Below are positions 5,686 to 12,332 of a stretch of 15,042 nt of DNA, piece by piece; position 1 is the first letter of the stretch; the number at the start of each line of letters is the position of its first letter. The notes beneath the pieces were generated by a model. The model was not told where the DNA came from. It ran no database searches and saw only the letters and a list, made by a program, of their open reading frames with translations. A program made the translations under genes and the position numbers. The stretch lies in NCBI GenBank assembly GCA_030149025.1, contig JASBSH010000146.1, positions 1 to 15,042 on the forward strand, read 5' to 3'. This DNA comes from Actinomycetales bacterium (GTDB taxonomy: Bacteria; Actinomycetota; Actinomycetes; Actinomycetales; BWSM-131).

Positions 5686-8133
5686 ATGGCATCAACGAGT
5701 GACCGGATGCAGGGCACCGGGCGGGCCTTTTCCCTGCTCGCCGCATTCCTGGCGACGTCGGTGGTGGCCGGCGTCCTAGGCGCGGGGCTGCTGATGCCCG
5801 CCGCGGGTGTGACCGGGACCCTCGCCCGCAACGGCGTCGACTTCTTCGACTCGCTGCCCGAGGAGCTGACGGTCCAGCCCATGTCCCAGCAGTCGCGGAT
5901 CCTGTATGCCGACGGGACCCCCATGGCGACCTTCTTCTACGAGAACCGGATCGCCGTCCCGCTGAGCAGCGTCGCCCCCGTCATGCGGCAGGCCGTCATC
6001 GCCATCGAGGACTCACGGTTCTACGAGCACGGTGGCGCCGACACCAAGGGCATCATCCGCGCGATCGTCAACAACGCCTCCGGCGGCGACACCCAAGGCG
6101 CGTCCACCCTGACCCAGCAGTGGGTCAAGAACGTCCTGCTGGAGCAGGCCATCCAGGACGGCGACAAGCAGATGCAGGCCGCCCTGCAGAACCCGAACAA
6201 GGGCCGCAAGCTGCGGGAGATCAAGCTCGCCATCTCCGCCGAAAAGCGGCTGACCAAGGACGAGATCCTGCAGAACTACCTGAACATCGCCCTGTTCGGC
6301 AACGGCCAGTACGGGGTCGAGACCGCGTCCCGGTACTTCTTCTCCAAGAAGTCTGCGGACCTCTCGCTCCAGGACGCCGCCCTGCTCGCCGGCATGCTGC
6401 AGTCCCCCTCGCGCTACGACCCGGTCCAGAACCCGCAGGCGGCGCTCGACCGCCGCAACACCGTGCTCAGCAGGATGCAGCAGCTGGGGATGATCACCCA
6501 GGAGCAGCATGATGCTGCCGCCGCCGTGCCGCTGGAGGAGCAGCTCAAGGTCCAGAAGGCGCAGAACGGTTGCGAGCAGGCCGGGATCGCGGGGTTCTTC
6601 TGTGACTACGTGACGAAGATCGTCCTGAACAACGACGCCTTCGGCAAGGACGTCAACGCCCGCAAGCGCCTCCTCTACCGCGGTGGCCTGACCATCACGA
6701 CGACGCTCGACCGCAACATGCAGAAGCAGGCGTACGAGACCATCAACGCCAGGGTGCCGGCGAAGGACTCCTCCGGTGTCGGCGGCTCGATCGTGTCCGT
6801 GCAGCCGGGCACGGGTCAGATCCTCGCCATGGCGCAGAACCGGGTGTACAACCCGCGCTCGGAGGCCGGCGTCGATGCCACCTCGATCAACTACAACACC
6901 ACGTACGAGTACGGCGGTTCCCGTGGTTTCCAGCCGGGCTCGACCTTCAAGCCCTTCGTGCTCGCCACCTGGTTGAAGTCCGGTCGGTCGCTCAACGACA
7001 CCGTGAACGCCCGGCAGAAGACGTTCCCGAACTCCGTCTGGAAGATGCCGTGCCTCGGCCGGTACACCAGCAAACCGTGGTCGCCGAAGAACGCCGGTGA
7101 CGGCCTGGGCAGCGGCAGCATGCGGGTGCTGGAGGCGACCTACAACTCCGTGAACACCGCCTACGCCCAGATGGAGAGCGAGCTCAACCTCTGCGACATC
7201 CAGAAGACCGCGTCCTCACTCGGCGTTGTCAACGCCTACAACGGCAAGCCGGTCCGGGTGACACCAGCGATGGTCCTCGGTGTGGAGGAGGTCGCGCCCC
7301 TGTCCATGGCCGGCGCCTTCGCCGCGTTCGGGGCCCAGGGCGCCTACTGCAAGCCCACCGCGATCCTCAAGGTGACCGACGCCGACGACAAGGAGCTGCC
7401 GATCCCGCCCAGGGACTGCGCTGCCGCGCTCACCCCGGACGTCGCGAACGGCGTGACGTCAGCGCTGGAGAACACGCTGATCAGGGGCACGGCGCGCGGC
7501 CTCGGCATCGAGCGGCCTGCAGCAGGCAAGACCGGTACGACTAACGAGAACGTCGCCACCTGGTTCGTCGGCTACACGCCTCAGATCGCCACCGCCGTCT
7601 GGCTCGGCCAACCGGGCAGCAGCAAGACGCTCAACGGCGTGACGATCGACGGTCAGCGGTACCGCAAGATGTACGGGGCGACGCTGTCCGCGCCCATCTG
7701 GCAGGAGTACATGCTCAAGACGCACAAGGGGCTGCCGGTCAAGAACTTCGCGAAGCCGAGCAGCAAGGTGCAGTACGGCGAGCGCGTCTCGGTGCCGAGC
7801 GTGGTCGGGATGGGCGTCGACGCGGCCGTCAAGGCCATCGAGGACGCCGGCCTCACCGCGACCGTGAGCGGCTCGACCAGCTCCGACGTGCCCAAGGGGA
7901 GAGTGGCTGCGACGCAACCGGGTTCGGGCTCTCGCGTCACGGTCGGATCCAGCGTCACCGTCATCACCAGCGACGGGCCCGCGCCGCAGTCGACCCAGCC
8001 ATCCCCGGGCACAACGACCCCCGCCCCTGCCCCGCCACCGAGCACCGCCCCGACAACCGGGGACGGGGGCAACCAGGGCAACGAGCCGCCGAAGGCTCCG
8101 AAGCCGCCCAAGCCTCCGAAGCAGGGCGACTAA
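5686..8133 (+). CDS. ponA2: Class A penicillin-binding protein with PASTA domain (PonA2-like)
   Basis: This 815-residue bifunctional peptidoglycan synthase polymerises glycan strands from lipid II and cross-links stem peptides on the outer face of the membrane. There is an N-terminal membrane anchor at about residues 13-42. The GT51 transglycosylase domain has catalytic Glu108 in EDSRFYEH and GASTLTQQ at 138-145. The transpeptidase has STFK with nucleophile Ser419, SVN at 488-490 and KTG at 615-617. One PASTA domain (about 703-764) is followed by a Pro-rich, Thr/Lys-containing tail (about 765-815). The length and architecture match mycobacterial PonA2 (about 810 residues, single PASTA). A Gly/Gln/Asn insert (about residues 160-180) sits inside the GT domain. 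All catalytic motifs are intact. It converges with the YqeY-like gene across 7 bp. Confidence 0.95.
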   Translation: MASTSDRMQGTGRAFSLLAAFLATSVVAGVLGAGLLMPAAGVTGTLARNGVDFFDSLPEELTVQPMSQQSRILYADGTPMATFFYENRIAVPLSSVAPVMRQAVIAIEDSRFYEHGGADTKGIIRAIVNNASGGDTQGASTLTQQWVKNVLLEQAIQDGDKQMQAALQNPNKGRKLREIKLAISAEKRLTKDEILQNYLNIALFGNGQYGVETASRYFFSKKSADLSLQDAALLAGMLQSPSRYDPVQNPQAALDRRNTVLSRMQQLGMITQEQHDAAAAVPLEEQLKVQKAQNGCEQAGIAGFFCDYVTKIVLNNDAFGKDVNARKRLLYRGGLTITTTLDRNMQKQAYETINARVPAKDSSGVGGSIVSVQPGTGQILAMAQNRVYNPRSEAGVDATSINYNTTYEYGGSRGFQPGSTFKPFVLATWLKSGRSLNDTVNARQKTFPNSVWKMPCLGRYTSKPWSPKNAGDGLGSGSMRVLEATYNSVNTAYAQMESELNLCDIQKTASSLGVVNAYNGKPVRVTPAMVLGVEEVAPLSMAGAFAAFGAQGAYCKPTAILKVTDADDKELPIPPRDCAAALTPDVANGVTSALENTLIRGTARGLGIERPAAGKTGTTNENVATWFVGYTPQIATAVWLGQPGSSKTLNGVTIDGQRYRKMYGATLSAPIWQEYMLKTHKGLPVKNFAKPSSKVQYGERVSVPSVVGMGVDAAVKAIEDAGLTATVSGSTSSDVPKGRVAATQPGSGSRVTVGSSVTVITSDGPAPQSTQPSPGTTTPAPAPPPSTAPTTGDGGNQGNEPPKAPKPPKPPKQGD

Positions 8134-8140
8134 CGGTCGG

Positions 8141-8620
8141 TCAGGCGCCGCTCAGCTGCCGCTTCACTTCCGCGGCGACGCGGCCACCCTCGGCCTGCTG
8201 ACCGACCCGTGGCTTGACCGCACCCATCACCACGCCCATGGCCGCCATCCCGATCCTGCCGTTGGCGGCCGCCTTCTGGACCTCCTCGGAGACGATCGCC
8301 GCGAGCGCCTGGTCGTCGAGCTGAGCCGGCAGGTAAGCGGCGATCACCTGCTCCTCGGCGCGCTCACGCTCGGCGCTCTCCTGCCGGCCGGCCTGCTCGA
8401 AGGCCTCGGCCGCCTCACGCCGCTTCTTGGCCTCGCTGCGCAGTACGGCGAGCACCTCGTCGTCGCTCAGCTCCCGGTGCTCCTTGCCGGCTACCTCCGC
8501 CACCGACAGTGCACTGAGGACCATGCGGATCGTCGCCGTCCGCAACTCGTCCTTCGAACGCATCGCGTCGGTGAGGTCGCTGCGCAGGGTCGCCTTGAGG
8601 TGTGCTTCTGTGGTGGCCAT
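8141..8620 (-). CDS. GatB/YqeY domain-containing protein
   Basis: This 159-residue protein begins MATTEAHLKATLRSDLTDAMRSKD. It has a charged helical N-terminal part and a C-terminal segment ending MGVVMGAVKPRVGQQAEGGRVAAEVKRQL, the YqeY/GatB tail-domain pattern. In GatB this domain contacts tRNA; stand-alone YqeY proteins have no firmly established function, and a tRNA- or amidotransferase-related role is only inference. The frame is open back to a GTG at 8656, but the ATG at 8620 begins the family-like sequence and is preferred. That ATG overlaps the ATG of the divergent phosphoesterase within one CATG, so each gene's upstream region lies inside the other. Confidence 0.88.
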   Translation of the reverse strand: MATTEAHLKATLRSDLTDAMRSKDELRTATIRMVLSALSVAEVAGKEHRELSDDEVLAVLRSEAKKRREAAEAFEQAGRQESAERERAEEQVIAAYLPAQLDDQALAAIVSEEVQKAAANGRIGMAAMGVVMGAVKPRVGQQAEGGRVAAEVKRQLSGA

Positions 8621-9566
8621 GCGCCAAGTCTCCCGCAGGACCGCCCGTGCGCTCACCCGTGCCGCCGCAGGGACCGCACTGGTCGGTGCCGGTTGCCTGG
8701 CGTACGCCGCCGGCTACGAGGTGAGGGCCTACCGGCTGCGACGAGCGGAGGCGCCGGTTCTGAAGCCGGGTCAACGGCCCTTGCGTGTGCTGCACGTCTC
8801 GGACCTGCACATGGTCCCCGGCCAGCGCGGCAAGGCCGAGTGGGTGGAGGGGCTGGCGGCGCTCGAACCCGACCTGGTCGTCGACACCGGTGACAACCTG
8901 GCGCACCCGGGCGCCGTCCAGCCTGTCCTCAAGGCCCTGGAGCCGCTGCTGCGCCTGCCGGGGGTCTTCGTGCTGGGCAGCAACGACTACTTCGGCCCGA
9001 TGGCGAAGAACCCGCTCGGGTACTTCGGGGGGCCCTCGAAGATCCGCACCCGGGCGCGGCATCTGCCGGTGCAGGACCTCGTTCGCGGGTTCACCGACGC
9101 CGGGTGGCTCGACCTCGACAACGCCCGCGGCAAGATCGACGTGGACGGACGCCGGCTCGATCTGGTCAGTGTCGACGACCCGCATCTGGGCCGCGACCGG
9201 TACCTCGACCTGTCCGCCCCCGCCGACTTCTCCGCCGACCTGTCGATCGGAGTGATGCACGCGCCCTACCGCCGGGTGCTGGACGCCATGACGCTGGACG
9301 GCGTGCAGCTCCTGTTCGCGGGGCACACCCACGGGGGCCAGGTCGCCCTGCCCGGGTACGGAGCGCTCGTCACGAACTGCGACCTGCCGAACCGCTACGC
9401 GAAGGGCCTGCACCGGTGGCAGGCGCCCGGTCGCGGAGCCCGCCCCGACGGACCCAAGAGCTGGCTCCACGTGTCCGCAGGGCTCGGCACCTCGCCGTTC
9501 GCGCCGGTCCGCTTCGCGTGCCCGCCGGAGGCGACGCTCCTCACCCTGGTCGCGAAGGACGCGTAG
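8619..9566 (+). CDS. Membrane-anchored metallophosphoesterase (Rv3683-like)
   Basis: This 315-residue calcineurin-like phosphoesterase has an N-terminal hydrophobic segment (about residues 10-30), probably a membrane anchor. The metal-binding motifs appear in order: DLH (Asp62, His64), GDN (Asp92), GSND (Asn122, Asp123, replacing the common GNHE/D), His214 in VMHAPYR and GHTHGG (His236, His238). The active site is therefore complete for a two-metal phosphoesterase of the YkoQ/YaeI-like branch; the substrate is not predictable. It follows ponA2 and YqeY as Rv3683 follows ponA2 in mycobacteria, so an envelope-related role is suggested by context only. The ATG at 8619 is the only plausible start before the hydrophobic segment. 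The long upstream open frame is antisense to YqeY. Confidence 0.9.
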   Translation: MRQVSRRTARALTRAAAGTALVGAGCLAYAAGYEVRAYRLRRAEAPVLKPGQRPLRVLHVSDLHMVPGQRGKAEWVEGLAALEPDLVVDTGDNLAHPGAVQPVLKALEPLLRLPGVFVLGSNDYFGPMAKNPLGYFGGPSKIRTRARHLPVQDLVRGFTDAGWLDLDNARGKIDVDGRRLDLVSVDDPHLGRDRYLDLSAPADFSADLSIGVMHAPYRRVLDAMTLDGVQLLFAGHTHGGQVALPGYGALVTNCDLPNRYAKGLHRWQAPGRGARPDGPKSWLHVSAGLGTSPFAPVRFACPPEATLLTLVAKDA

Positions 9567-9710
9567 CCGACCCACAGTCGCGTTCTCGCGTACCCGTGTC
9601 GTGACCTGCCACTGCTTGTCGTGATCTTGCGCTTCTGCAGACGATCTCGGACGGCGTCACGCACTGCGGGCGTTGACCCTCCGGTTTCGAAGTGGCCCGG
9701 GGGCGTGCGT

Positions 9711-9716
9711 TAGGCT
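9711..9716 (+). promoter_or_regulatory. Candidate -10 (TAGGCT) of tRNA-Pro
   Basis: TAGGCT lies 14 nt before the first tRNA base. A TTGACC at 9673-9678 is too far upstream (32 nt) to be its -35. Confidence 0.45.
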
Positions 9717-9730
9717 GTGCTCCGCTGCTC

Positions 9731-9804
<74 letters not shown>

Positions 9805-10090
9805 CAAGAACGGTCGCGTTGTGCGCGATGCTCTCACCCTGGTCCCTCATGCGCACCGCCGCGGCGGTCCGCTCGGGTGCGAACAGCGCAGCGCGGCGGG
9901 CCTCCTCGACCTCGTAGCCACTACCTCGCAGGTCCGCGACGACGCGCTCGACTGCCCGCGCGAACTCGGCGGTGTCCTGAGTGGTGGTGAACAGGTCGAC
10001 GTCCTCGGTGGGGCGGTCGATCACCCCGTGCTCACGGATCGCACCGGAGCCCGCCAAGGCGAAGCCCGGCCTCGGCAATGCCAGCCAGGG
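9805..10090 (-). pseudogene. Truncated AbiEii-like nucleotidyltransferase remnant
   Basis: The minus-strand frame contains GFALAGSGAIREHGVIDRP followed by TEDVDLFTTT. This is the Pol-beta-type nucleotidyltransferase core (GS, about 12-residue spacer, DxD) as found in AbiEii/AbiGii toxin-family proteins. About 60 further residues look plausible, then similarity fades. The open frame runs straight through tRNA-Pro in antisense, giving the familiar artefact VTGFEPAASSSRTKRATKLRHTP, and stops at 9710. A normal family member is much longer (about 200-300 residues), so the C-terminal two thirds are missing. The N-terminus is fused to the unrelated fragment upstream without a proper start. It is probably not functional. 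Confidence 0.65.
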
Positions 10091-10200
10091 CGATACGGGG
10101 CCGCCGCCCGGCGCCCACAGCACCGTGTGGGCAGCTCAATGACGCCACCCGCTGGCCCCCTCAAGTCATCCAGGCTCTCGGGAACGTCATAGGGCTCCAC
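10091..10200 (-). pseudogene. Unrecognised gene fragment joined to the nucleotidyltransferase
   Basis: A GTG at 10200 opens MEPYDVPESLDDLRGPAGG followed by VIELPTR. One base appears to be missing near 10124, after which VLWAPGGGPVS continues in another frame and then runs into the nucleotidyltransferase sequence. It reads like the N-terminus of a small protein encoded before an AbiEii-type gene, with its body deleted. I do not recognise the family with confidence. Confidence 0.4.
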
Positions 10201-10444
10201 GTCGCGAAGGACACCCGACGCTCGACCGGTGCCACGCGCCTGGCGGCGAGGTCGACTCGGCACCGGTACTCGGCGCGGTCGGCGCCGCGGGCCTCGTCGA
10301 TCAGGTTCTCCACGTCCTGGCGGTTCGGGTCCAGCCCTCGTCCCAGGCGGCCGCAAACGACTGCATGACCGCGCGCCGCTGGGTCTCGTCGAGCGGCGCG
10401 AACAGCTCGGGCCAGCGCTGCTCAATGTCGAACCTCTCGGCCAT
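10161..10444 (-). pseudogene. Frameshifted VbhA-like antitoxin
   Basis: The ATG at 10444 opens MAERFDIEQRWPELFAPLD, then ETQRRAVMQSFAAAWDEGW, resembling actinobacterial VbhA-family antitoxins (short helical proteins that inhibit Fic AMP-transferases). The frame then ends early. One frame over it resumes as PNRQDVENLIDEARGADRAEYRCRV, which is what the family would continue with. A single missing base near 10330 (within the codons for GWT-PNR) explains the break. No Fic toxin follows; instead there is an unrelated truncated gene. Without the frameshift the product would be about 80-90 residues. The family assignment is from memory of the pattern and is moderate. Confidence 0.5.
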
Positions 10445-10501
10445 GACAGTGACAGGGCATGCGAGCCGACTCCAGCCGTGCTCGAACAAACTAACCGATC
10501 G

Positions 10502-10762
10502 TTAGCGGTCGTAGACCTCGCGGCGATGCCCGGCACGCACAACGGTCACGGTCAGCGCCTGGTCGAGCACCTCGTAGATCACGCGGTAGTCCCCCACCCG
10601 CAGGCGCCAGGCATCCTGCTCGCCAACGAGTTTGCGCGCCCCAGGTGGGCGCGGGTCCTCAGCGAACCCCGCAATCGCATCGAGCACCCGCTCTCGCGCC
10701 GGGCGCGGAAACTTCTTGATCTGGCGGGCGGCCGCCGTCGTGAACTCAACTCGATAGGTCAC
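10502..10762 (-). CDS. RelE/ParE-family toxin
   Basis: This 86-residue protein begins MTYRVEFTTAAARQIKKFP and contains WRLRVGDYRVIYEV, then VTVVRAGHRREVYDR. That is the classic layout of RelE/ParE-superfamily toxins, with the basic residues that bind RNA (RelE) or the C-terminal tail used by ParE against gyrase. RelE-like mRNA interferase activity is more likely given the GHRREVY ending, but this is inference. The start is a GTG at 10762 that overlaps the antitoxin stop by 4 bp (GTGA), so synthesis is coupled and antitoxin is made first. The length is normal and the frame intact. Confidence 0.88.
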   Translation of the reverse strand: MTYRVEFTTAAARQIKKFPRPARERVLDAIAGFAEDPRPPGARKLVGEQDAWRLRVGDYRVIYEVLDQALTVTVVRAGHRREVYDR

Positions 10763-11022
10763 GAAGCCAGGTCGCGGCGCAGCTCGTCGAGCGAGACTCG
10801 GCCCCCGTCATCCTCGGCCTTCGCCGCACGGTACGCGGCCACGTCTTGAGCCATCTCGAAGGCTTCGAGGGCTTCGACGTCCTCCACACTCACGACGACC
10901 GCAGCCAACTTGCCGTTGCGGGTCACCCCGATCCGCTCGCCCCCGTACATCGCCCGACCAAGCACATCCGACAGCCGGCCGCGCAACTCGCGAGTCGTTA
11001 CCTCAGTAGTCACAGTCTCCAT
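10759..11022 (-). CDS. Phd/YefM-family antitoxin
   Basis: This 87-residue protein starts METVTTEVTTRELRGRLSD, followed by IGVTRNGKLAAVVVSVEDVEALE and an acidic C-terminus (AEDDGGRVSLDELRRDL). The N-terminal half is the Phd/YefM DNA-binding fold with the TRELRGRL helix. The C-terminal half is the usual toxin-wrapping segment. These antitoxins bind their own promoter with the toxin as co-repressor. The open frame extends to 11067, but the ATG at 11022 begins the family sequence and lies 6 nt after TACTGT. It precedes the toxin with a 4-bp overlap. Confidence 0.88.
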   Translation of the reverse strand: METVTTEVTTRELRGRLSDVLGRAMYGGERIGVTRNGKLAAVVVSVEDVEALEAFEMAQDVAAYRAAKAEDDGGRVSLDELRRDLAS

Positions 11023-11028
11023 GTATCC

Positions 11029-11034
11029 ACAGTA
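11029..11034 (-). promoter_or_regulatory. Candidate -10 (TACTGT) of the toxin-antitoxin operon
   Basis: TACTGT on the minus strand lies 6 nt before the antitoxin ATG. The surrounding DNA (about 11020-11065) is locally AT-rich and contains CATATG and two GTAC blocks, plausible material for an autoregulatory operator, though no clean dyad stands out. Confidence 0.4.
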
Positions 11035-11105
11035 GCATATGGCGTGATTGTGTACACTGCGTACCAAAGGTCCTCAGCCCTCCAGACTCTTGGAACGGGT
11101 CGCGC

Positions 11106-11440
11106 GTGCGCCCCCGCCGTTCCTCGACGGACGGGCCCGATGGTCTAGCGCTCACTGCCGCGAGCTGGGCGGTGCTGATGGCCCTCACTCCGCTGTTGCA
11201 GGTCCGCCGCATGGTCCAACGCCGATCCTCGGCCGACGTCTCTCTGGGATACCTGGACCTGGTGATCCTGATCCCAGGATTCGCCCTGTGGGCTGCCTAC
11301 GGGGTGGCATCCCATGACTGTTGACCGTCACTGGGGATGACGACGTGGCGCTTGTGATCGCCGCCGGCACCGCCGGCTGCGCGTTCTACCTGCGTCACGC
11401 CGCACCGAAACGGCCCACAGGCCCCGGTCCCCGACCCTGA
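11106..11440 (+). pseudogene. SemiSWEET/PQ-loop sugar transporter-like gene with a frameshift
   Basis: A GTG at 11106 opens a frame with LTAASWAVLMALTPLLQVRR, then RRSSADVSLGYL, then PGFALWAAYGVAS. These are the first two helices and PQ-loop-type turn of bacterial SemiSWEET proteins (here LLQ in place of PQ). The frame ends at 11322-11324, too early for the three-helix bundle. In the frame one base back, LLTVTGDDVALVIAAGTAG, then CAFYLRH, continues to a stop at 11438-11440 and looks like the missing third helix and basic tail. A one-base deletion near 11315-11321 would restore about 112 residues. SemiSWEETs dimerise to move sugars across the membrane. No slippery heptamer is visible, so this is either decay or a sequencing error. 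Confidence 0.6.
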
Positions 11441-11892
11441 AGGCTGACGCTGGTCGTGATCGGGCACGGTGCTCCTCGACGTGACCGGGGGCCGTAGCGG
11501 AACGGTCCGTGAAGAACGACGTCGAGCCACGGGGCGGTGTCCAGAGTGCGCTGGGGTCTCGCTCTTCCGGCCGAAGGAATGGGACCGGGGCGAATTCTAT
11601 CTGTTTCATCGGTTCATCTCTTGCCCGCGTAGGGCGGCGGTGACGATCGTTTCCGGCGAGGTCTGCCGGGAGTCGATTGTCGACGGCGACACGCCGACAT
11701 CCGGCTGTGACTTTCACCGTTGTTCGGCGGGGTTTTGTCGAGCCATCGGGTGGTGATTGGTCGAGGGAGCGGGTCGTGCGGGCTATGCCGGCCGCGCAAC
11801 GTGCCGACAACTACGAGCGGAATGCGCTTGCTGCCCGAGCCCGCGGACCTTCGCCCCTGGCTCATGGACGACAGGTGAGCAATGATGGGCGC
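11441..11892. other. Stretch of about 450 bp without a convincing gene
   Basis: Several ORFs of 80-200 codons exist on both strands, but none shows a recognisable domain, a good start signal or actinobacterial third-position GC bias. The local composition is more AT-rich than the core genes (for example the GAATTCTATCTGTTTC patch near 11590). It may be remnant DNA of the accessory strip. Confidence 0.5.
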
Positions 11893-12279
11893 ATGAGCTA
11901 TGGCATGGGCAAGACCCTCGACGTCCCGTTCGACGACGCGATGACGTCGGTCCGGGACGCTCTAGCCGCTCAGGGCTTCGGCGTCCTGACCGAGATCGAC
12001 ATGTCGGCGACGTTGAAGCAGAAGCTGGACGTCGACATCGACCGGCAGGTCATCCTGGGCGCCTGCAACCCGCCCCTCGCCCACCGGGCGCTCCAGGCGG
12101 AGGCCTCCATCGGCCTGCTCCTGCCCTGCAATGTCCTGGTCAGGGACGCCGGCGACGGGCGGACCCACGTCGAAGCGATGGATCCGCACGTGATGGTGAG
12201 CGTCACTGACAACGCCGAGCTCGGCGGTGTCGCCGACGAAGCCGCAGAAAGGCTCAAGAAGGCTCTCGACTCCCTCTGA
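11893..12279 (+). CDS. DUF302 domain-containing protein
   Basis: This 128-residue protein spans MSYGMGKTLDVPFDDAMTS to the end and has the DUF302 pattern. There is an N-terminal strand-helix with ALAAQGFGVLTEID. The motif ILGACNPPLAHRALQ, then EASIGLLLPCNVLVR, carries the two conserved Cys, and an AMDPHVM-type strand follows. It ends with a helix (ADEAAERLKKALDSL). The family is widespread and of unknown function, sometimes linked to redox or metal genes. The frame is open back to 11677, but that part looks non-coding, so the ATG at 11893 is chosen. AATGAT lies 6 nt upstream as a weak -10. It converges with the asd-like gene across 53 bp that contain CGCACAGC twice. Confidence 0.88.
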   Translation: MSYGMGKTLDVPFDDAMTSVRDALAAQGFGVLTEIDMSATLKQKLDVDIDRQVILGACNPPLAHRALQAEASIGLLLPCNVLVRDAGDGRTHVEAMDPHVMVSVTDNAELGGVADEAAERLKKALDSL

Positions 12280-12332
12280 GCGGTCGCACAGCCTGCCGCT
12301 CGCACAGCAACCGGTCGGACAACCCGAGCCAG

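Noticed and set aside
11315..11325. Programmed -1 frameshift in the SemiSWEET-like gene
   Set aside because: There is no slippery heptamer and no downstream structure evident; a lost base is simpler.
11469..11756. Cys-containing 95-codon plus-strand ORF (CPECAGVSLF)
   Set aside because: There is no recognisable domain, no good start signal and poor codon bias. The CPEC motif alone is too weak.
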